From contig CAJFCV020000003.1 of NCBI GenBank assembly GCA_904066235.2, positions 10,230,001-10,294,000 of the forward strand: a stretch of 64,000 bases of DNA, read 5' to 3'. Each line of letters begins with the position of its first letter. Position 1 is the stretch's first letter. The position numbers and the translations under genes are program-made. Under the pieces are notes generated by a model. It had not been told where the DNA came from. It saw only the letters and a list, made by a program, of their open reading frames with translations, and did no database searches. Source of the stretch: Bursaphelenchus xylophilus. Its lineage: Eukaryota > Nematoda > Chromadorea > Rhabditida > Aphelenchoididae. Shown in pieces: positions 54,340 through 64,000 of this stretch.

Positions 54340-57300
54340 TCAAATTAGTGGGGTTTGAGTGCGAGTTGTCGCGTTCGGGTCGTCGTCCGCTTCGCTCATA
54401 TCGTCGTAGGAGTCGAATTCACTTGAATCGTCTGAAATTTAAGCTCATAAATAATTGTACTATCCCCTGGTAGCCCTAATCAGCCATAAAATCACTTAAA
54501 AACACGAAAAAAACAAAAAATTTCCAAAATTTCGATAAAAATTATATTATCCATGGCAAAAAGCGGTCTTAAAATCAATATAAAGGCATGACGAACTTGT
54601 CAAAACTACCCTAAAGCTTTTCTCATTTACTACTCTATCCAATGACATCAAAATCTCACACAAAATTATTCAAAATCATCAAGACTTCATCAAATTTACA
54701 CATTCTCCCTTATCGTCTCATACCCCCAAACTTTTCACTTACAATCATCATCCATCCAGTCCTCATCAAAGACCGACACATCCGTCAGCGATCCGCCATG
54801 TTTCCGTCCCGGAATTTTCGAGATTTGAGCGGCCAAATCAGTGAACGAGTTCCTCATCGAGTGGGCCCGTTCCTTTCTTCTCGTCCTCCTCGTCAGCGAC
54901 TTCAACGCGTCCGGATTCATGACCGACTTCACATTCTCATTGTTCTGGACCAGTTCTCCAATCGCTTGTTCCGCGTACTCGAATCCGGCCTGCAGAATTT
55001 CATCAAATCGATTAAATTCCAACGTCTTGTAGGCATCAATCGCGGGCCTCAGATAGTGACAATATGGCGCTTTTTTGACCTGTTCCAGTTGTCGGACACA
55101 TGAAACAAAGGCCAATCTTGTCTGGATCTCCTCCATATTCAAGATGGAGATCGGTTCCGAGAAGGGGTTCAATTTTTTCATTAGCACCCAAAACCCGCTC
55201 AACGAGTCTCCATAATTGTACAAATTCGTCTCTGACGCCGAGCCCACGTCACACGCGAGGACACATTTCGCTCCCATCGAGCGCATGACATCTGCGGGGA
55301 GGTTGTTTACATATCCTCCATCCAGGAGTAAGTGTCCATCATGGGGGTCACAGAGCGGTGGGAGATAGCCGGCTAGTGACATGGAGGCGCGAACGTATGC
55401 CCAGAGGGGTCCTTGTCGGTGGACTCGCATCTCGGAGGTTCTGAAAATGGTCAGGATGTACATTTAGACATCAAAAAAAATTTTTGAAGGCAAAATTAAA
55501 AAAAAAATTTTTTTTTTTAATCTCAAAAATTTCCAAAGTCATTTTTAAAATTAGTGTCCGAAGCACTCAAAAGTCTTTGAAGTGCCTCTATATACCTTAA
55601 AAATACGTTTAAAATACGCGAAAGCAATTTTTGCATTCAAAAAAATCCAAGAAAGCCTTCACAATACCAAAAAATCCCAAAAATTTAAAAAAATCTCTCC
55701 TCAAAAAATCCCAAAAATTAAAAAAAAAATCCCCGAAAATCCCAAAAATTCAAAAAAAAATCCCCAAGAATAAAAAAAAATCCCCAAAAATCCTAAAAAT
55801 TCAAAAAAAAAAAAAAAAATTCCTCAAAAAAATCCCCTCTACTTACGAAATATCCGTTGTGATGCAATAATAAGGCAACCACATGTCTTCGATATTCCTT
55901 TCGCCAAACAGTTCCTGCAGAGTCTTATTGAATCCGACGCCAGTGAACATGGCCGAATACGCGTATGTCAGGTCCATAATCTTTCTCCACAGAACACACA
56001 TCGTCTACAACAAAAAAATTCAAAATTAATCCAATTGAAACTCAATTCCCTACCGCAAACCATCCTCGAACCCTTTGCTCGGCGTCTTTAGACGGGTTGT
56101 CCGCAAAAACGCCGCCAATCATGGCGCCGATCGAGGTGCCGCCCACAATATCCACCGGGATTCCGTGTTCGCGGATCGATTTGATGATGCCGATGTGGGC
56201 GGCGCCTCTGGCGCCACCTCCGCCCAGCACCAATCCCACCGCATTTCCGGTCAGGCAGCGGCCCAATCGGGCAAAGTCCGAGTTGAAATCGAGGCGTTTG
56301 CTGAAGACGTGCTCCTCGTAGAAGCGGATCACCTCCTTCTCGTCCACGTTCCAGTTCCACTTGAACATTCGGGAGTTGGCGCGCACATGGCAATGGCCGC
56401 TGAACCAGGAGCCCTTCAGCCAGTTGTAGGTGCCGGTTGGCTGTTCGAACTCCTCTTTCCACAGGAGAACCAGCTCTTTCCGGGTTCGAATTCCGTCTTG
56501 ACTCATTTTTAGGTGGTCTTCAATCTGCAAAAAAATTTTTATAAAACCAAAAAAAAAAATTTTTTTGAAAATGGAGTGCAAAAAAAATTTGCAAATTTTC
56601 AAAATTACAGTAACCAAAAGACTCAAAAAATCGTAATAAAAGCAAATTATAACTTCAATTTGATTATTGTTCCCCCAAACCTTAAAAAAAAACTTTTTTC
56701 TTTGCACAGTGCAAAAAAATCTTAAAAATTTTCAAAATTACAGTAACCAAAGGACTCAAAAAATCGTGATAAAAGCAAATTGCAAACTTAATTTGACTAT
56801 TGTACCCCAAAACTTTTAAAAAAAATAATTTTTTCTCATCGTGCAAAAATTTTTCCAATCAAAAACGCCCGACGTCGTATTTTACAACCTCAAAATCAAT
56901 TTCACCATTTCTCAAATTCCTTTTCATTTCTTTCCCATCCGATCCGCCCTATCCACCTCTCCCAATCCAACTTACAAACTGTTTCTTCGGAGGCTTCACT
57001 TGTCCCAGGCCAACAAAAAGGATGCAATCCGCCTGCCTCAGACACCTTCTTGTCCAATTCGTTGCCGTATAATCGCATTCATAAATCACCAGTGGGTACG
57101 TATCCTCTTGAGCGTTCAGCCAGTGCATCAACCGAAAATCGGCCTGTTTTTCCAGTACGCTTTCGCCCAGAGTTTGGGCGATCTGTTTCGAGCTCAGCCT
57201 CAAAACTCGGGTCGAGGCGCTTAGAGCGTGATACAATTCGCATGTAAATGCGGTCAGTGGGACATCCAGGGAGGCTGGCATCACAGCGACAGTGTGGAGA

Positions 57301-60300
57301 TTTTTCAGCTGGCTCATTGGGTCCGTTGAACTCGAATCCATGTAGGCGGCGTGCGCCGGGGCCATCGAAATGGGGCGTTTGGAGTCGCTGAAGAACTGGC
57401 CCAGAAGGCGGACCAGGCGGAATCCCACCTGAAAACATCAAAATTATTATAAATTACAAATAATTCTAAATTTTGAGACTATAAGAGATCAAATTTACCT
57501 TACTTTAGACATTAAAATCCAAAAACAAAAAAAAAATTTTTTTTGATTTTTTCAAAAATTTTCTTCAAAAAATCATGACAAAGCCTTAAAACGCGTTTTA
57601 TTACAAATCGTAATTTGGCCCGGACATTGTTAAAATCAGTGTCTCAGAATTGAACGAAAATTGGTCAACTTAATCACTGATAGGCACAAAACATTCGCTT
57701 TCTTTGTTTTTGCCCAAAATTACCGTATGACGGCATACTGTAACATCATTTTAAAAAAAAGATATGCCCTAATCGAGAAAACGAAGCGCTATTTCAGCGC
57801 AAATTGAGTTCAGGTATATGTTTTCGATCATGTAGAACATTTTTGTAATTGTCACCGAAAACTAAAAATTACATCTAAGCTATGTTACACTTGAGACAAC
57901 ATACCATTTCGGGTATAAAAAATGCAGTTCGGACGAGGCGCAGATTTTGAAACCGGAATACTAAACTTCAAGCCTCGTCTAACAAACCATAAAAATTTCA
58001 GAAAGATCAAATATATAGTTTTTGAGATATCGGACATTCAATGTCTCATGTGCAAGATCACCTTGACCCGGAAAAAATCTGGCATTCTTAGGTTTTTGGC
58101 TAGGCGCAGATTTTGAAAGTTTCCAATGCATTTTTATGAGATTTTAGGAGGATATAGAAAGTTTCAGAGGAAAAAAATGAATAGTTTTTGAGAAATCGTC
58201 CAAAATACCTTGTTTTAGGTCATCAGATGCCCGAAAAAATCTGGCATTCTTAGGTTTTTGGCTAGGCGCAGATTTTGAAAGTTTCCAATACTTTTTTATG
58301 AGATTTTAGGATGATACAGGAAGTTTCAGAGGAAAAAAATGAATAGTTTTTGAGAAATCGTCCAAAATACCTTGTTTTAGGTCATCAGATGCCCGAAAAA
58401 ATCTGGCATTCTTAGGTTTTTGGCTAGGCGCAGATTTTGAAAGTTTCCAATACATTTTTATGAGATTTTAGGAGGATATAGAAAGTTTCAGAGGAAAAAA
58501 TGAATAGTTTTTGAGAAATCGTCCAAAATACCTTGTTTTAGGTCATCAGATGCCCGAAAAAATCTGGCATTCATAGGTTTTTGGCTAGGCGCAGATTTTG
58601 AAAGTTTCCAATACATTTTTATGACATTTTAGGAGGAAATAGAAAGTTTCAGAGGAAAAAAGTGAATAGTTTTTGAGATATCGACCATGGTGAACCTGTT
58701 ATAGGTCAAGTTGCTGGAAAATTCGACCAATTTTCTTCGGCATCTCTTTTTTTCCGAGATATATGTGTGTGTTACAGTTTTTTTTTCCAAATTGTCACAA
58801 ATAAATTCGAGCTCTCTGCAAAACTTTTGTCAAATGTACGCCGATGGCTACGATTCTGTGTTCTGATGACCTAAAACAAGGTATTTTGGTCGATTTCTCA
58901 AAAACTATTCATTTTTTTCCTCTGAAACTTTCTATATCCTCCTAAAATGTCACAAAAAAGTATTGGAAACTTTCAAAATCTGCGCCTAGCCAAAAACCTA
59001 GGAATGCCAGATTTTTTCGGGCATCTGATGACCTAAAACAAGGTATTTTGGTCGATTTCTCAAAAACTATTCATTTTTTTCCTCTGAAACTTTCTATATC
59101 CTCCTAAAATCTCATAAAAATGTATTGGAAACTTTCAAAATCTGCGCCTAGCCAAAAACCTAAGAATGCCAGATTTTTTCCGGGTCAAGGTGATCTTGCA
59201 CATGAGACATTGAATGTCCGATATCTCAAAAACTATATATTTGATCTTTCTGAAATTTTTATGGTTTGTTAGACGAGGCTTGAAGTTTAGTATTCCGGTT
59301 TCAAAATCTGCGCCTCGTCCGAACTGCATTTTTTATACCCGAAATGGTATGTTGTCTCAAGTGTAACATAGCTTAGATGTAATTTTTAGTTTTCGGTGAC
59401 AATTACAAAAATGTTCTACATGATCGAAAACATATACCTGAACTCAATTTGCGCTGAAATAGCGCTTCGTTTTCTCGATTAGGGCATATCTTTTTTTTTA
59501 AATGATGTTACAGTATGCCGCCATACGGTAATTTTGGGCAAAAACAAAGAAAGCGAATGTTTTGTGCCTATCAGTGATTAAGTTGACCAATTTTCGTTCA
59601 ATTCTGAGATGCCGATTTTAACAATGTCCGCCCTCTGTTAGGCTAAGCGCCAAAGTGCGGCAAAACGCGTTTTAAAACAACAAACTTATTACAAATTACA
59701 AGTAATTCTAAAGACCTAGAAGAGGTCAAATTTACCTTATTTTAGACACCCATACCCCAACAGCAAAAAAATTTTTTTTTTGATTTTTTCAAAAATTTTC
59801 TTCAAAAAATCATAGCAAAAACCTTTTTTTCAGAAAATTTTCCCCATCAAAACTTCAATTTCAGCCTTTAAATCAAACAAAAATTTCTTCTTTCACATTA
59901 TTTTACACATTTTTTGTTCAAAACCTCAAAATTTTTCGATTTCTAAAAGCCTTTCCAAAAATACCCCTCACAGATCTCTAAACCAACATAATGGGAGATA
60001 ATAATCAATCCTCCCTACCTGTGGATACTGCATTTTGACGAAATTGAGCAGGCCCTCAGGAACCCTCGCCAACTGCGAGTATCTCACAGCCAGCACCGTG
60101 GTTTGTCTTGGCTTTCTTTGCAAAACTTCCAGCATTCCCAATGCATCGCCTCTTCCAAACTCTTCAATGGCCGTATTCTTATCAACCGACCGCAATCGTC
60201 CGCTCAGCACCACAAACAAGCTTTCGGCCAAATCTCCCTGTCTGTAGACGGCTTGTCCCGAGTCCAGGAGGACCCAATCGATGGCAAAGTCGACGGCTCG

Positions 60301-63300
60301 CACAAAGGTTGAGAGTCGTCGATGCACCCAGAACGCGACCGGAAGACAAATTTTCGGGCGAAGTTCGAGCAGATCGGAGAATGCTGCCCTGTCCAGGGCG
60401 GCCACAGTGGTTGGTCCGACCGTGCTGATGTTGAAAAATGATGGTTCGTTGGTTAGGAGCTGAAATGAAAAATTTAGGAACCGAAAAATATTTTCTTGCC
60501 TAGTACAATATAATCAGGGTAAAACTGCAAAATTTTTCGTCAAAACAACTTTTTTCAAAATCTCCATTAGTTTTTCAGCCTATATACTTGGCTTTTCCAA
60601 ATTTTCCGACCAAAAATTATATTATCCATGACAAAAATTATCCCAAAAATTACCAAAAATCTTCTCAAATCCCCTCCAAATCCTACCTGAAGTCCTCCGA
60701 CTAGCTCTCTAGGCTGAACCAATGCAATATAAGTCTCATCGTTCTCATTATCTTCATCATCATTCTCTTGAGTGACTTTCAGGCCTCCATGAATGACCAA
60801 AATAAGTTGTGAGGTATCAACTGACGCCTGCTCAACGAGTACTTTACCATCTTCATAGTGTTTTATCGTAAGTCTGCCGGTCAAAAGTCGTTGAGCATCC
60901 GCCTGTGGGAGTTGGAGGGCTTCGCCAAACCATTTCACGGCCGTGTTCTGGAGCTCGTTTTGGTCTGAAATACTCAATAAATACCTGCAAAAACTCATTT
61001 TTGTCACTAAAAACAACTCTACTGACTACAGCAGGAACATCAAGCGTATAAATCGACCAAAAATATTATTTTAGACAAAAAAACTCCAATTTTTTTTTAT
61101 ATTATTAATAAACTTCGTATTTTACCAAAACCGCAAACTCAAAATAATAGAAGCAACCGTATTACGTGCTCAGACAACGAATGGCAACAACACTCCATCA
61201 AAAACGAGACAAAAATCACCAATAAAAATCATCAGCTGCCATGGATAATATCGCTGCTCCGAAGCGCTTGAAAAATCCAAAAAATCTCGGTCAGAAGCAA
61301 CCACAGACTCTCTAATATCCCACAAAACATAATTCACAACGGCTTGAACTCATATAACACTTAGCATGTTCCCACAACAACACTTTATATTACCCATCAC
61401 ACCTAGAACTAACCCTCAATAATTGGGATTTCGCGGAGTCGGCGCGAATCCCTTCGGCTTAGCACCACCGAGGACTCATCGATGGAAGCGCAATGCATCA
61501 GCGGACCGCGCATTTTCGTTAAAAGCGCTGTAAATAGAGGCTTGAACCAAGGATTGTTAATTGAAAGGAGAGATTATGGAAAGAGAAGCAACATGGCCGG
61601 GTTTGAAGGGTTATAACTAAATTTTTAGGGCTAAAATCAAGGCTAAATTAGATGCCATTCTCTTCGTTAGATAAAACAATATCTAATCATTGCAAAAAAT
61701 CTTATTTTCTTGGCAAAAAATCATCAAAATTCCTTCAAACAACCCAGGCTGCCTCAGATGTCTAAAACAATATAGAAACCATAGCCAGAGTGCAATAAAC
61801 AGATTGGAAATAACTCAGAGCCTCATAAACAGTCTTATCGTATCATAGATACTGTAAAAATCCAATAAAAAATGTCGTAATCAACTCAAAACCCGCTTCC
61901 AACTCACCATCACTGCTGCTCATCCGTCGCTGACGGAGCTGTGGGCGATGCTTGTTCCCTCGGACGGACTGACCGGAAATATGACGGCCTCTATCGTCAA
62001 ATTTGTCGTCCAGTTTCTGAAAACCGTAATTGATATGCAAACAAAAGCCGGCCGATCCGTATTTTACGAAAAAAACTCAAAAACTTACCCTCTTCATCAA
62101 CTCCTCGCCAAGTCCCAGATGTTGATTTAAAGTGGTCAACGTGACTTGGAGAAGGCGAGTGCAGATGATTTGAATGGGCCTGGTCCAAATATAGGGTCGT
62201 TCCTTAAAGTCTTGATGGAATTTGTGGAAGGAATAACTGAAATCAAAAAGTTATACAGCTTTATATTATTCATGACATCTGGTGGTGGCCAAATTTTTAA
62301 AAAATCGATTTTTCGAAAAATTTCTGGTAAAAAATCAAGTAAAAAGTGGTTCAAAAAAAATTTTGACTCTCAAATCTTCCAAAAAAATGGAAATAATAAA
62401 ATCTAGTCATCTAAAAATTTCAAAAAATCGCTTACATTGCAATTCTGCTGGCATCATTCGCCTTGACCGAAACAGTTTTGAACTTGCTCGGAGACTCCAT
62501 TAGAATGTCCAAAAGTGACAATAACGAAAAAAAGCTCTGTCCAGGATCAATCCTCTTCACCATGACCATTTTCCCTTCGCATGGCGAAATATAAACCGAC
62601 AATGATCCTTGCAATACCACGATAATCGAGTCATCCGCATCACCGGGCTGCAGAATGATCTCATCGTCTTTGACGTCGCGGATTTTGATGTCCGACTGTT
62701 TTAGAGGCCAATCTTCGGGGAGTTCGAGCATACTGAGGTTGTGTTTTAGGTAGAAGAGTTCGGGGGACATGTCGGAGGGGACTGCTGGACGAGCTGAGGG
62801 CTCGAAAAACTCTTGTGGAGGCTTTGGCAAGACTCCCCGAGTCTCACTCGTTTGACGGCGATAGGATCGGCCGCGGAAGAAACTAAAGTAATATAAGGTT
62901 ATTAAGATAATAAAATTTCAATTATTTACATTCAATACAGCCTCTAATGTTTTTAAAAAACGTTTGCAACATCAATAGATAAAAAAATCCAGGAAATAAT
63001 AACAAACCCAACAACTTTTATCTAAAACAAGGTCCAAAGCTCATGAGCAATATAAAAATTTCCAGAAAGTCTTCTGCAAACAAACAAACAAACGTATTCA
63101 GTCCAAAAAACAGCTAAATCATACCATAAAACTATCAATAAACAACACCCCACCCCAAATTGCAACATTCATCTTACTCTTTTGCAGCTCTCGCGAAATT
63201 CATCGGCCCACTCGCCGAATGTCTCCTCCTCCGTACCGGCTGACCGTTGTTCGACGGAGTCGAGTTCTCATCGCTGGATCGACTGCCATCGTCCTGAATA

Positions 63301-63941
63301 ATATTCGAATACATTCGTTTTATCGCTCGTTTAATCCGCCGTCTCCTCGAGCCGCGAGGCCGTTCCACTTCGCTGGTGAGGTTGGAATTGGAGGGCGAGG
63401 GTGAGATCTCTGCTTCATCTTGAGATTCCGGGGGAAATACTGAAAAAATGGGGAGAAATAAGCGATTTGCGGGGATTTTTTGATATTATCCATGGCAAAG
63501 ATAAACTCACACCATGCAACCAGCTTGGAAATCAAGAAGGAGCCGGCAAACGCGACTAAACATGCGAATGAGAGGCATGCTGCTACTACAAGAATCGTTG
63601 GCACCTGAAAACATCTCAAAAGTTATATTAATCATGAGGTATTTGATCTGATCTCAAAAATAAGGTATAACCAAGTAAAAATCAAAGTAACGTTTAAGAC
63701 TCCAAGTATAAAAGGAAGCTAACAGTCTAACAAAGCTATCTAACAACTTTTTAGACAGTCATAACACCAAACAGAACAAAAAATAACTTATCCATGACAA
63801 CCTTGGTGTAAAACATCAAAAAACGTCAAAAAAGAGGTCTAAAATTAAAACAAAAAGAAAAAATAGTCAACTCAGACATCCGCAAAGCTCGTCACTCACC
63901 TCTGCAGCCGAATCAACAACCAGTGTGTATATACCCATCAT
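54340..63941 (-). CDS. PNPLA6/7: neuropathy target esterase / Swiss-cheese phospholipase, 14 exons
   Basis: ER-membrane lysophospholipase that deacylates (lyso)phosphatidylcholine. Exons: 63941-63900, 63604-63511, 63439-63178, 62882-62436, 62236-62089, 62016-61908, 61527-61414, 61006-60687, 60459-60019, 57428-56976, 56524-56054, 56004-55847, 55440-54743, 54431-54340; every junction is in phase, 1,282 aa, close to the usual ~1,330. One N-terminal TM segment (about 15-37) is followed by a basic, Ser-rich linker, three cyclic-nucleotide-binding-like domains (exons 4, 8 and 9; [19 protein letters not shown] is typical) and a patatin domain with GGGGARG (911-917), nucleophile Ser941 in GTSIG and Asp1060 in DGGY. 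The tail is acidic ([14 protein letters not shown]). A second in-frame ATG lies at 63938. 5' UTR exons may lie outside the window. Intron 9 (2.6 kb) contains a 2.1-kb palindrome. Confidence 0.95.
57590..59671. mobile_element. 2.1-kb TTAA-flanked palindrome with an inner minisatellite, in NTE intron 9
   Basis: The ends AACGCGTTTT / AAAACGCGTT lie next to TTAA on both sides (57586-57589, 59672-59675). The arms match over several hundred bp (for example GGACATTGTTAAAATC and TGGTCAACTTAATCACTGAT, each mirrored) and encode an identical 64-codon frame on each strand (57,922-58,116 and 59,135-59,329). Inside, four units of about 165 bp on the left and two inverted units on the right repeat CCCGAAAAAATCTGGCATTC..TTTTTGGCTAGGCGCAGATT. 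No transposase. Confidence 0.85.
58062..59175. repeat. ~165-bp tandem repeats, inverted about the centre
   Basis: Left block about 58,062-58,690: four units, each running from GAAAAAATCTGGCATTC.TAG through GAAAGTTTCCAATAC to TACCTTGTTTTAGGTCATCA. Right block about 58,860-59,175: two units in the opposite direction. Units differ at few positions, suggesting recent amplification or homogenisation. Unequal unit number makes the palindrome asymmetric. Confidence 0.85.
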
Positions 63942-64000
63942 GAAGCGTCATAAAACCGTTTTGGAACTGACTCGCCGAGAAGACCACCGATTCTTGGCGT

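Noticed and set aside
57922..59329. Two identical 64-codon frames on opposite strands
   Set aside because: They are the two arms of the palindrome at 57,590-59,671, not duplicated genes.

Overview
The window reads as nuclear DNA of a nematode. The genes are split by many introns with nematode-type TTTCAG acceptors. Two tandem 7TM receptors of the nematode chemoreceptor kind are present, and intergenic and intronic DNA is packed with inverted-repeat (TIR/MITE) transposons. Overall composition is AT-rich; exons are visibly richer in GC. The species cannot be named from sequence alone.

Layout. 1-115 is an N gap. 116-13,388 has no host gene that I can support: it holds a decayed lysine-rich reading frame, a non-LTR retrotransposon on the minus strand (about 1,636-5,880) split by a 632-bp palindromic element, and a thicket of nested inverted-repeat elements, two of which contain degenerate tRNA-like sequences. 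13,389-18,506 (+) is a ten-exon peroxisomal Lon protease (787 aa, C-terminal AKL). 18.6-30.6 kb is gene-poor and repeat-rich, ending in an inverted-repeat element with a tRNA-like module in each arm. 30,644-32,029 (+) is a two-exon secreted peptide with the six-cysteine pattern of the ITP/CHH neurohormones. 33.6-34.1 kb (-) carries coding exon(s) of an unrecognised gene. 34-40 kb is mostly decayed sequence. 40,419-45,552 (-) holds two tandem Srx-like receptors with matching intron positions; the third intron of one hosts a 1.49-kb Tc1-like element. 46,145-52,772 (+) is a 13-exon proton/oligopeptide (POT/SLC15) transporter of 854 aa. 54,340-63,941 (-) is a 14-exon neuropathy target esterase/Swiss-cheese phospholipase (1,282 aa), convergent with the transporter.

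The five best gene models (Lon, the ITP-like peptide, receptor A, the transporter, NTE) were assembled by hand, with reading phase checked across every junction. The genes look functionally unrelated and are not an operon. The most distinctive content is the mobile DNA: TA-, TTAA- and three-base-target palindromes, local bursts inside introns, nested insertions, and Pol III-type box pairs carried inside palindromic elements.
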